DNA of 64,000 nucleotides from Bradyrhizobium sp. CSA207. Its GTDB lineage: Bacteria > Pseudomonadota > Alphaproteobacteria > Rhizobiales > Xanthobacteraceae. Below, piece by piece: positions 46,654-54,201 of this stretch; positions within the stretch are counted from its first letter, which is position 1, and each line of letters begins with the position of its first letter. The position numbers and the translations under genes are program-made. The notes under the pieces are model-generated. The model made no database searches. It saw only the letters and a list, made by a program, of their open reading frames with translations, and was not told the DNA's origin. The stretch covers positions 62,001 to 126,000 of the forward strand of contig NZ_JAACFT010000013.1 of NCBI RefSeq assembly GCF_029051685.1, written 5' to 3'.

Positions 46654-47655
46654 GTGAAGACCGCGATCACCGAACTGTTCGGCATCGAGCACCCCATCAT
46701 CCAGGGCGGCATGCATTTCGTCGGCTTTGCCGAGCTGGCCGCCGCAGTCTCCAATGCCGGCGGGCTTGGCATCATTACCGGGCTCACGCAGAGGACGCCG
46801 GAGCTGCTGGCCAAGGAGATCGCGCGCTGCCGCGACATGACCGACAAGCCGTTCGGCGTGAACCTCACCTTCCTGCCGGCCTTCTCCGCGCCGCCCTATC
46901 CGGAATACATCGCGGCCATCGTCGAAGGTGGCGTCAAGGCCGTGGAAACCGCGGGCCGCAGCCCGGAAGCTTATATGCCGGCCCTGAAGGCGGCAGGCAT
47001 CAAGGTGATCCACAAATGCACCTCGGTGCGCCATTCGCTGAAGGCCGAGCGGATCGGGTGCGACGCCGTCAGCGTCGATGGTTTCGAGTGCGGCGGTCAT
47101 CCCGGCGAGGACGACATTCCCAACATGATCCTGCTGCCGCGCGCGGCGGAGGAATTGAAGATCCCGTTCGTCGCCTCCGGCGGCATGGCCGACGGGCGCA
47201 GCCTCGTCGCGGCGCTGTCGCTGGGCGCGGCCGGCATGAACATGGGCACGCGCTTCATCGCCACCAAGGAAGCGCCGGTGCATCAGAACGTGAAGAACGC
47301 GCTGGTCGCGGCGACTGAGCTCGATACAAGGCTGATCATGCGCAGCTTGCGCAACACCGAGCGTGTGCTCAAGAACGCCAATGTCGACCGTCTGCTCGAT
47401 ATCGAGCGCGAAAAGGGCGCCAAGCTCACGATCGATGACATCCATGACCAGGTCGCCGGCGTCTATCCCAAAATCATGCTGGAAGGGCAGATGGATGCCG
47501 GGGCCTGGAGCTGTGGCATGGTCGCGGGCCTGATCCACGACATCCCATCGTGCAAGGAACTCGTCGATCGCATCATGGGTGAGGCCGAAACCCTCATCCG
47601 CAGTCGCCTGATGGGGTTCTTGGACGGGACGGGTGCGGCGCGAAAGGTCGCCTGA
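46654..47655 (+). CDS. Nitronate monooxygenase (2-nitropropane dioxygenase family)
   Basis: 333-residue FMN enzyme, TIM barrel, that oxidises alkyl nitronates such as propionate-3-nitronate to protect cells from nitro compounds. Motifs: P-I-I-Q-G-G-M-H-F-V-G, E-C-G-G-H-P-G-E-D-D and V-A-S-G-G-M-A-D-G-R. The catalytic His and FMN phosphate-binding glycines are present. GTG start with a GGGAGGGC site. Family members are often annotated broadly; the exact substrate is unproven. Confidence 0.9.
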   Translation: MKTAITELFGIEHPIIQGGMHFVGFAELAAAVSNAGGLGIITGLTQRTPELLAKEIARCRDMTDKPFGVNLTFLPAFSAPPYPEYIAAIVEGGVKAVETAGRSPEAYMPALKAAGIKVIHKCTSVRHSLKAERIGCDAVSVDGFECGGHPGEDDIPNMILLPRAAEELKIPFVASGGMADGRSLVAALSLGAAGMNMGTRFIATKEAPVHQNVKNALVAATELDTRLIMRSLRNTERVLKNANVDRLLDIEREKGAKLTIDDIHDQVAGVYPKIMLEGQMDAGAWSCGMVAGLIHDIPSCKELVDRIMGEAETLIRSRLMGFLDGTGAARKVA

Positions 47656-47720
47656 CACCGCCAATCTTCTTAACCACGGCGGCACTTGCCCGCTGGAATT
47701 GCGCGCGGCGCCTCCTAAAT

Positions 47721-47737
47721 AGGGGTAAATTACCTCT
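47721..47737. promoter_or_regulatory. Palindrome upstream of the 47764 gene
   Basis: AGGGGTAAATTACCTCT, an inverted repeat with 8-bp arms and one mismatch, 26 bp before the GTG and partly inside a local AT-rich tract. Candidate operator. Confidence 0.45.
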
Positions 47738-47763
47738 TTCATAATCAATTTCAGGAGGCGTCC

Positions 47764-48183
47764 GTGGTCCTGAAGAGCGTTCATTTTGCTGTTGCCGTTG
47801 CCCTCGTGCTCGCAGCGGGCGGCGTCGCGCGCGCCGACGACTACAAGCCTGACGAATATCTCGGTCTTGATCTCTCCAAGGCCGTGCTATCGCCGAAGCG
47901 GCTCGGGCCCGAGACGCGGTTTGCGCCTGTCCCCCTCGAAGCGCGCGGCGGCAATGACGCGCAAGCGCGCATCGAACCGATGGATGTGCCGAAGAAGGTT
48001 GTCGCCGAACGCGTGCATGTACCGGAGCCGAAGGTCGCGCACGCCAAGCCCTCGCAGCCGCGCGGTGCGGCCCGCACCAGGCTCGCACGTCGCCACGGCA
48101 ATCCGCTGAATGCACAGGCAAGGGATACCCGCATCCAAACCTGGCCCTGCCGGTCCGGCGGCATCTGCAACTGGCAGCGCTGA
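47764..48183 (+). CDS. Secreted hypothetical protein
   Basis: 139 residues with signal peptide (V-H-F-A-V-A-V-A-L-V-L-A-A-G-G-V-A-R-A), a conserved Y-K-P-D-E-Y-L-G-L-D-L-S-K-A-V-L-S-P motif, then a basic Arg/Lys/Pro-rich tail ending T-W-P-C-R-S-G-G-I-C-N-W with two cysteines. Possibly periplasmic with a disulphide. GTG start behind TCAGGAGGC. Function unknown. Confidence 0.75.
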   Translation: MVLKSVHFAVAVALVLAAGGVARADDYKPDEYLGLDLSKAVLSPKRLGPETRFAPVPLEARGGNDAQARIEPMDVPKKVVAERVHVPEPKVAHAKPSQPRGAARTRLARRHGNPLNAQARDTRIQTWPCRSGGICNWQR

Positions 48184-48214
48184 GCGCCTGCCTGACGCGT
48201 CATCTACGCGTCGC

Positions 48215-48258
48215 AAAACCGTAGGCGTGGAGTCAAAAAACCGTAAGCTGGGAGTCAA
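48215..48258. promoter_or_regulatory. Two 22-bp direct repeats upstream of phoD
   Basis: 48215-48236 and 48237-48258 match at 19 of 22 positions, each of the form AAAACCGTA-N5-GGAGTCAA. They are back to back and 44 bp before the phoD ATG. A period of 22 bp is two helical turns, as expected for tandem regulator sites; no exact Pho box is present. Confidence 0.5.
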
Positions 48259-48302
48259 GGAGCGCAGGCACCTTCCGTCACGATTCGACGAAGGTCTCCT
48301 GA

Positions 48303-49877
48303 ATGGCAACGCTCCGCGCGCAGCGCGCATGGACCCGGCGGCAGTTTTTGGTGCGCTCCACCTCCAGCCTCGCCGTCGCCTCGCTGGGCACGCTCGCAAG
48401 CCCGTCCATCAGCCGCGCCGCCGACCGCCCGCAGATCGCGGGCGGCATCCAGTCCGGGGACGTCTCTGATGGCTCTGCAGTCGTCTGGGCCCGCGCCGAC
48501 CGGGCCGCGCGGATGCAGGTGGAGTGCGCGAGCGTCGAAAGCTTCAAGACAATCATCGCGTCAGCGTCGGGTGATGCGACGCCGGAGGCCGACTTCGCCT
48601 CAAAACTGCTATTGAACGATCTACCGGCCGGCCAGGATATCTTCTATCGCGTGCGGTTCGACGACATCGCGACCGGCATCGCCGGCGAAAGCCGCGTCGG
48701 CCATTTCCGCACTGCGCCGGCCGCAGGACAATCGATCTCTTTCGTCTGGTCCGGCGACACCGCGGGGCAGGGCTGGGGCATCGACGTTTCGCGCGGCGGC
48801 TATCGCAGCTATCGCACCATGCTCGACAACCGTCCTGATTTTTTCATCCACTCCGGCGATCACATTTACGCCGATTGCACGATTCCCGCCGAACAGAAGC
48901 TCCCGAACGGCGAGACGTGGCGCAATGTCGTGACCGAGGAAAAATCGAAAGTCGCGCACACGCTGGCGCAATTCCGCGGCAACTACAAATACAACCATCT
49001 CGATGAGAATTTCCGCGCCTTCCACGCGCAAGTGCCGATGTTCGCGCAGTGGGACGATCACGAGGTCACCAACGATTGGTCGCCTGCCGGCAGCTACGAC
49101 GACGCCGGGTTTGAGGACGACGGCACGCCGCGTCTGGTCGCGAGCGCCCGCCGCGCCTTCTTCGACTTCATGCCGATCCGCGACATCGGCGCGCGGCAGG
49201 GCCGGGTCTATCGCAAGATCGGTTACGGCCCGCTGCTCGACGTCTTCATGATCGACATGCGCAGCTTTCGCGATGACAGCTGGAACAAGGGCGACGACCA
49301 TCGCGGCTGGATTTTGGGCGCCGAACAACTGGTCTGGCTGAAGCGCGAGCTCGCCGCCTCGCGCGCGACCTGGAAGGTGATCGCGGCCGATTTGCCGATC
49401 GGCCTGATCAGTCTCGATGCGGTAGCGCTCGGCGACGGGGCGCCCGACCGGCGCGAGCATGAGATCGCGGATCTGCTGGCATCGATCAAGCGCGCAGGCA
49501 TCCGCAACGTCGTCTGGCTCACGGCTGACATGCACTACACTGCCGCGCACTATTACGATCCGAACAAAGCTCAATTCCAGGATTTCGATCCGTTCTGGGA
49601 GTTCGTCTCCGGCCCGCTGCATGCCGGCACCTGGGGGCCGGGCGAGCTCGACGACACCTTCGGTCCGGTCGCGATGTATCAGAACGGATGCAGTGAAGCG
49701 CAGGGCGAGAACCTCGCGCCGTGCTTCGGCTTGCAGTTCTTCGGCAAGGTCGACATCGACGGCGCCAGCCGTGTCATGACGGTGACCCTGAAGGATGTCG
49801 ACAACCGCGATCTCTGGTCGGTCGAGATCGTGCCGCAGCCGCAGGTCCGCCCGGCTGTGGTGGCGCAGCATTCGTGA
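48303..49877 (+). CDS. phoD: Alkaline phosphatase D (PhoD), Tat-exported
   Basis: 524 residues. Tat signal T-R-R-Q-F-L-V-R-S with hydrophobic core and cleavage near S-R-A-A. The N-terminal PhoD_N domain (about 45-130) is followed by the metallophosphatase with F-I-H-S-G-D-H-I-Y-A-D, Q-W-D-D-H-E-V-T-N-D-W and H-Y-T-A-A-H-Y. It hydrolyses phosphate monoesters or diesters in the periplasm using Ca2+/Fe3+ (family knowledge). Confidence 0.93.
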   Translation: MATLRAQRAWTRRQFLVRSTSSLAVASLGTLASPSISRAADRPQIAGGIQSGDVSDGSAVVWARADRAARMQVECASVESFKTIIASASGDATPEADFASKLLLNDLPAGQDIFYRVRFDDIATGIAGESRVGHFRTAPAAGQSISFVWSGDTAGQGWGIDVSRGGYRSYRTMLDNRPDFFIHSGDHIYADCTIPAEQKLPNGETWRNVVTEEKSKVAHTLAQFRGNYKYNHLDENFRAFHAQVPMFAQWDDHEVTNDWSPAGSYDDAGFEDDGTPRLVASARRAFFDFMPIRDIGARQGRVYRKIGYGPLLDVFMIDMRSFRDDSWNKGDDHRGWILGAEQLVWLKRELAASRATWKVIAADLPIGLISLDAVALGDGAPDRREHEIADLLASIKRAGIRNVVWLTADMHYTAAHYYDPNKAQFQDFDPFWEFVSGPLHAGTWGPGELDDTFGPVAMYQNGCSEAQGENLAPCFGLQFFGKVDIDGASRVMTVTLKDVDNRDLWSVEIVPQPQVRPAVVAQHS

Positions 49878-49897
49878 GGTGCGGCTGGCTCGTTCAA

Positions 49898-50017
49898 CCT
49901 CTCCCGCTTGCGGGAGAGGTCGGCGCGAAGCGCCGGGTGAGGGCTTTCTCCGCTGGGGGATTGCCCCGTTGCGGATGCACCCTCTCCCCAGCCCTCTCCC
50001 GCAAGCGGGAGAGGGGG
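49898..50017. repeat. Intergenic inverted-repeat element (type A)
   Basis: Same family as 1599-1748: CCTCTCCCGCTTGCGGGAGAGG at left, CTCTCCCGCAAGCGGGAGAG at right, with GTGAGGG and CCCTCTCCCC in between. It lies between phoD and the aldo/keto reductase gene. Confidence 0.75.
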
Positions 50018-50191
50018 CCCACCTCGCTTGTGGCGACAATCAAACCTGATCGTACCTAACCCGATCTTGATTGGCCGCCTCGCACCTCTCGCGCTATAGT
50101 AGCCCATTCCCGCCACCTCTTTTCCATCACCGTAGAGTCTATTCTCGCTGCCCCGCACCGGGCGGGCTGGAATTCGTCAGGAGTTGACCTC

Positions 50192-51010
50192 ATGGACAAT
50201 CTGAAGACACAGGGCATCAGCATGCCCAAGCTCGGCCTCGGTACCTTTCGCATGCAGAGCGATGCCTGCCGCGCTGCGGTGGAGAGCGCGCTGTCGCTCG
50301 GCTATCGCCACATCGACACTGCCGAGATGTACGCCAACGAGGAGGCGATCGGTGCCGCGCTTGCCTCAGCCGGCGTGCCGCGAGGCGAGCTGCATGTCAC
50401 GACAAAAGTCTGGCACGAAAATTTGGTGCCGGACGCGATCCGCCGTGCCTTCGATGCTAGCCTGAACAAGCTCAGGCTCGATCATGTCGACCTCTATCTC
50501 GTGCACTGGCCGTCAAAAGCCGCGAACTGGGGCGCGGTGTTCGAGACCCTGATGAAGCTGAAGGAGGAGGGCCGTACGCGGGCGATCGGCGTTGCCAATT
50601 TCACCACGGAGTTGCTCAAAATCGTGGTCGACGACATCAAGGCGCCGATCGCCTGCAACCAGATCGAATATCACGCCATGCTCGACCAATCGAAGGTTTC
50701 GGCCTATCTCGCCGCCAAGTCCATCCCGCTGGTCGCCTATTGCCCGCTGGCACAGGGCCGCGTCGCGTCGGATCCGGTGCTGGGCGAGATCGGCGCCAAG
50801 CACGATGTGACCGCCGCGCAGATCGCGCTGAAATGGCTGCTCGACCAGAACGGCGTTGCCGCGATCCCGAAGGCGTCACGCCGCGAAAGCCAAAAGGCCA
50901 ATCTCGATGCGCTGAAGATCACGCTCGACGAGGCCGACCGCAACAAGATCGCGGCGCTGCCGAAGGACAGGCGCTGCGTCAATCCGGTCTTCGCGCCGGC
51001 GTGGGACTGA
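50192..51010 (+). CDS. Aldo/keto reductase (2,5-diketo-D-gluconate reductase-like)
   Basis: 272-residue NADPH-dependent TIM barrel. The catalytic tetrad Asp (R-H-I-D-T-A), Tyr (E-M-Y), Lys (T-T-K-V-W) and His (V-H-W-P) is intact. G-V-A-N-F-T-T-E-L-L and I-P-K-A-S-R-R-E-S (NADPH binding) are typical of the DkgB-type reductases. A terminator follows 26 bp past the stop. Substrate (aldehydes, methylglyoxal or ketogluconate) is not decided. Confidence 0.9.
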   Translation: MDNLKTQGISMPKLGLGTFRMQSDACRAAVESALSLGYRHIDTAEMYANEEAIGAALASAGVPRGELHVTTKVWHENLVPDAIRRAFDASLNKLRLDHVDLYLVHWPSKAANWGAVFETLMKLKEEGRTRAIGVANFTTELLKIVVDDIKAPIACNQIEYHAMLDQSKVSAYLAAKSIPLVAYCPLAQGRVASDPVLGEIGAKHDVTAAQIALKWLLDQNGVAAIPKASRRESQKANLDALKITLDEADRNKIAALPKDRRCVNPVFAPAWD

Positions 51011-51036
51011 CCAAAACGCGTTTCGTCAGCGCAAAG

Positions 51037-51060
51037 AAATGGCCCTGTGAGGGGCCATTT
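51037..51060 (+). terminator. Rho-independent terminator hairpin
   Basis: AAATGGCCC / GGGCCATTT perfect 9-bp stem with a 6-nt loop, after the aldo/keto reductase and before the FNR-type box. Confidence 0.8.
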
Positions 51061-51099
51061 CCATGTTGCGTCCACGGCAGGCGCCAATCGCGCGCGAAT

Positions 51100-51113
51100 T
51101 TGATCCGCATCAA
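51100..51113 (+). promoter_or_regulatory. Perfect FNR/FixK box
   Basis: TTGATCCGCATCAA (TTGAT-N4-ATCAA), a perfect match to the FNR/FixK2 consensus. With the box at -41.5 the start point is near 51148; TAGGAT at 51135-51140 sits at the expected -10 position. This argues that the regulator starts at the ATG at 51172, not 51139. Confidence 0.72.
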
Positions 51114-51171
51114 TGAGACCGGTCGTTTCCCGGATAGGATGGGCCTCCCGAAGGCGAAATTGGATGGGCCA

Positions 51172-51444
51172 ATGCTGAACGAAGTGATGGATTTCGCCGG
51201 CGAGGTGCTGCCGGGGAGCTGCGCCGTGCCGCCTTATTCCGAGACCGCGTTTCTGGCGGAGCTCGGCGACCGGCTGCGGTCCTCGCGCATGCGCTGCGAG
51301 CTGTCGCGCCGGGAGCTCGCCCGCCGGTCCGGAATTTCGGAGCGCTACATCGCCCAGATCGAGGCGGGCAAGGGCAACGTCTCGATCGTGCTGCTGCTGC
51401 GGCTCGCCTCCGCGATCCACCGTAGCCAGCGGCAGGCCGCCTGA
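51172..51444 (+). CDS. XRE-family regulator, BzdR/BoxR-like but lacking the kinase-like domain
   Basis: 90 residues from the ATG at 51172 (a further 11 if the ATG at 51139 is used). The HTH (about 33-85) reads F-L-A-E-L-G-D-R-L-R-S-S-R, E-L-A-R-R-S-G-I-S-E-R-Y-I-A-Q-I-E-A-G-K-G-N-V-S. This closely resembles the N-terminus of BoxR/BzdR, the benzoyl-CoA-responsive repressors whose second half is a shikimate-kinase-like sensor. Here the protein stops right after the HTH, so the sensor is missing. It precedes an aromatic ring-cleavage gene by 18 bp. Confidence 0.75.
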   Translation: MLNEVMDFAGEVLPGSCAVPPYSETAFLAELGDRLRSSRMRCELSRRELARRSGISERYIAQIEAGKGNVSIVLLLRLASAIHRSQRQAA

Positions 51445-51462
51445 CGCTTTGAGGTGACCGCG

Positions 51463-52308
51463 ATGGGGCAGCTCGTACTGGCAGCCAAGGTCACCCATGT
51501 TCCATCACTGATGTTGTCGGAGCAGCCAGGCAGCCCCTTGCGCGCCGCGCGCGAAGCGGCGGTCCTATCGCTGCGCGAGCTTGGGCGGCGGGCGAAACAG
51601 CGTGGCGTCACCAGCTTCGTGGTGTTCGACACCCATTGGCTCTCCAATTTCGGCTATCACATCAACGCCAATGCGCGGCATCGCGGCTCGTTCACGAGCC
51701 ACGAGGCGCCGCAGATGATGCAGGATCTGCGCTATGACCTGCCGGGCGACACGCAGCTCGCCAAGGCAATCGCCGGCGATGCAGGCCTCAATGTCATCGC
51801 GCACCAGGTGGCAAGCCTCGGGCTTGAATACGGCACCATCGTGCCGATGCACTACATGAACCCGGATGGCTTCGCGAAGGTGGTCTCGGTCGCCTCGCCG
51901 CTGTTCACGTCTCTCGACGAAAGCCGGATCCTCGGCGAAGCGACGCGCCGTGCCATCGAAAAATCCGGCGAACGGGTCGCAATCCTCGCCAGCGGGTCGC
52001 TCTCGCATCGGCTCTGGCCCAACAAGAGGCTGGGGCCGGAGGCGTGGACGTCGATTGCCAGCGAGTTCAACCGCCAGGTCGATCTGCGCGTGCTTGAGCT
52101 TTGGCAAAGTCGCCGCTACCGCGAATTCCTCGATATGCTTCCGGACTATGCCACCAAGTGCAATGGCGAAGGTGGTATGGCTGACAGCATCATGCTGTTC
52201 GCCGCGCTTGGCTGGTACGAGTACGGCGGTAGAGCCGAGCAGCTCTGCGAGTACTTTCCGTCATCTGGCAGCGGCCAAGTGAACGTGGAGTTTCACGTCG
52301 AGGCGTGA
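51463..52308 (+). CDS. Extradiol dioxygenase, LigB/HpaD type (3,4-dihydroxyphenylacetate 2,3-dioxygenase-like)
   Basis: 281 residues of the class III extradiol family. It matches HpaD across its length: L-A-A-K-V-T-H-V-P-S, V-V-F-D-T-H-W-L, G-Y-H-I-N, L-E-Y-G-T-I-V-P-M-H-Y-M-N, A-S-G-S-L-S-H-R, C-N-G-E-G-G-M-A-D, with two of the His iron ligands in T-H-V and D-T-H. It cleaves a catechol-type ring using Fe2+ and O2. It stands alone without the other hpa pathway genes. ATG 51463 has GAGG eight bases upstream. Confidence 0.82.
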   Translation: MGQLVLAAKVTHVPSLMLSEQPGSPLRAAREAAVLSLRELGRRAKQRGVTSFVVFDTHWLSNFGYHINANARHRGSFTSHEAPQMMQDLRYDLPGDTQLAKAIAGDAGLNVIAHQVASLGLEYGTIVPMHYMNPDGFAKVVSVASPLFTSLDESRILGEATRRAIEKSGERVAILASGSLSHRLWPNKRLGPEAWTSIASEFNRQVDLRVLELWQSRRYREFLDMLPDYATKCNGEGGMADSIMLFAALGWYEYGGRAEQLCEYFPSSGSGQVNVEFHVEA

Positions 52309-52318
52309 GGCATAGTCT

Positions 52319-53554
52319 TCAGGCCCGCGCCTTCTCCACGTTGGCGCTGCGGGCCGGCACGGCGAACTCCCTGCGACAGACTTCGGCCAGCACGGCGACC
52401 CCCTCGCGGATTTGCTGATGCGTCGGGCTCGCAAAGCACAGCCTGAGCCGTGAGCTGGAATGCTTCTTGTTGGTCGACCATTCCGGCCCCGGATTGATCG
52501 AGACGCCAGCGGCAAGCGCGGCCTGGTACAGCTTGAGCGTATCGACCTGGTCGGGCAGCTTCACCCAGAGGAAGATGCCGCCCTTTGGCTCCTCGAACTC
52601 GGCGGCAGTCCCGAACTGCTCGTTCAAGGCCTCCATCAGCGTATCGAGCTTGGTGCGTAGCGCCTTCGTCAGTGCCGGCACGTGGGTCGAGAAATGCGGC
52701 TTGCAATATTCGGCCAGCACCATCTGCTCCAGCGCGCCGGAGCCGGCATCCGTCTTCAGGGACAGCATGCGCGACATCACATCCCAGGGCGCCACGATGA
52801 AGCCGACGCGGAGCGCCGGTGCGATCGATTTGGAGAACGACCCGATATGGATTACGCCGCCGTTCGGGCTCATCGCATGGATCGCCGGCGGACGGTGTCC
52901 CGACCATACGAGGTCGGCATAGCAATCATCCTCGAAGATCGGCACGCCATAGTCGGCCGACAACCGCAACAGTTCGGCGCGCCGGCTTTCCGGCATGATG
53001 CTGCCGGTCGGGTTCTGAACCGTCGGGATGCTGTAGATGTATTTTGGCCGGACGCTGCGGTTCTTCAGGTCAGTCAGCGTCGCGGCCAACAGATCCATTC
53101 GCATGCCGTCCGCGTCGAGGGGAATGCCGACCACGTTGACGCCGAGCCGCGTTAGGCGGTTCAGCGAGCCCTGATAGCTGTCCTGCTCGACAATCACGGT
53201 GTCGCCACGCGCCAGCAGCGTGTGGTTGACGAGGTCGAGCGCCTGCAACGAGCCGGAGACGATCAGGAGATCGTCGACCGTGCAGCTGATGCCGGCATCG
53301 CGCTTGAGTTTCGTCAACAGGAATTCGCGCAAGGGCAGATAGCCCTGGGGCCCGTGTGCCAGTCCGTAAGTCGCGAGGTTTCGGCCCTCGCGCCGCATCA
53401 CCGTATTGGCAGCCTCGACCAGCTCGTCGAGCGGGAGCTGCTCGGAATCGTTGTTGCCCCCGACAAAACTGTATTTGGCGAGGCCGTTCCAGCGCGCAGT
53501 CGGGGCTGGCAACCCCGCTGGAAACAGGGGCGCGAAGTCGAAGCTGGACGTCAT
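52319..53554 (-). CDS. PLP-dependent aminotransferase, class I/II (2-aminoadipate-type)
   Basis: 411 residues. It shows the fold type I elements I-V-S-G-S-L-Q-A-L-D-L, V-Q-N-P-T-G-S-I-M, F-E-D-D-C-Y-A-D-L and the Schiff-base Lys in H-I-G-S-F-S-K-S-I-A-P-A-L-R. The architecture fits MocR-like or LysN aminotransferases without the HTH domain. ATG 53554 has a GAGGA site; the longer frame to 53680 lacks one. Substrate unknown. Confidence 0.9.
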   Translation of the reverse strand: MTSSFDFAPLFPAGLPAPTARWNGLAKYSFVGGNNDSEQLPLDELVEAANTVMRREGRNLATYGLAHGPQGYLPLREFLLTKLKRDAGISCTVDDLLIVSGSLQALDLVNHTLLARGDTVIVEQDSYQGSLNRLTRLGVNVVGIPLDADGMRMDLLAATLTDLKNRSVRPKYIYSIPTVQNPTGSIMPESRRAELLRLSADYGVPIFEDDCYADLVWSGHRPPAIHAMSPNGGVIHIGSFSKSIAPALRVGFIVAPWDVMSRMLSLKTDAGSGALEQMVLAEYCKPHFSTHVPALTKALRTKLDTLMEALNEQFGTAAEFEEPKGGIFLWVKLPDQVDTLKLYQAALAAGVSINPGPEWSTNKKHSSSRLRLCFASPTHQQIREGVAVLAEVCRREFAVPARSANVEKARA

Positions 53555-53606
53555 GGGCGTTCCTCGTTCTGTTCTTATTGAGCGGCCGGCGTTGCCCCGG
53601 CCTGCC

Positions 53607-54134
53607 TTACTTCTTGCCGGCCGTCCGGGTCGGACGTCCCTGGCTGATGAAAGCGTAATGCGCATTGGCGACACCGCCAACCATCAAGGCTTCGACCGCC
53701 GGTTCGGCGATCTCGCCCGTGGCAGCCCAGTCGACGATGAAATTAGCCCCGGTCCCGCCGCGCACGTCGTCGGTCGGAATGAAGACCGAGACAGTGGCGA
53801 GCGGCTTCAGCGCCACCGGCGCTTTCAGGTAGCTCTCGACCTGCCTGCCTGCAGTGTCGAAATAGGCGATGCGTCTGACGACCAGCGGCTGGGTCTCGGA
53901 GGCGTTGTGCACGCTCAGCGTCACCGAGAAGTCGACGCGCAGCTTGCCCTGGCTCATCGCGACGCTGGAATAGGCCGGCACGTAGAAGCCGCCGGAAACA
54001 CCGAGTTCATCCTTCGGAAGCGCCGTGAGCGAATCGGCAAAGGTTTGCTCGATATTGACCTTGGATTGAGCGATTGCGGGTCCGGTAAAGGCGAGCGGGC
54101 ATAGCAGCATTGCAGCGGCAAACCTCATCCGCAT
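53607..54134 (-). CDS. DUF3124 secreted protein
   Basis: 175 residues with signal peptide (M-L-L-C-P-L-A-F-T-G-P-A-I-A) and a DUF3124-like beta-rich part (V-P-A-Y-S-S-V, V-T-L-S-V-H-N-A-S-E-T, V-F-I-P-T-D-D). Likely periplasmic or lipoprotein-like, function unknown. Divergent from the antiporter gene, 67 bp away. Confidence 0.78.
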   Translation of the reverse strand: MRMRFAAAMLLCPLAFTGPAIAQSKVNIEQTFADSLTALPKDELGVSGGFYVPAYSSVAMSQGKLRVDFSVTLSVHNASETQPLVVRRIAYFDTAGRQVESYLKAPVALKPLATVSVFIPTDDVRGGTGANFIVDWAATGEIAEPAVEALMVGGVANAHYAFISQGRPTRTAGKK

Positions 54135-54201
54135 GTGACGAATTGCTTGCTTGCCGCGCCGCAACCTGTCTCTAGGGTGCGGCCAAACGGACCAATTTCG
54201 C

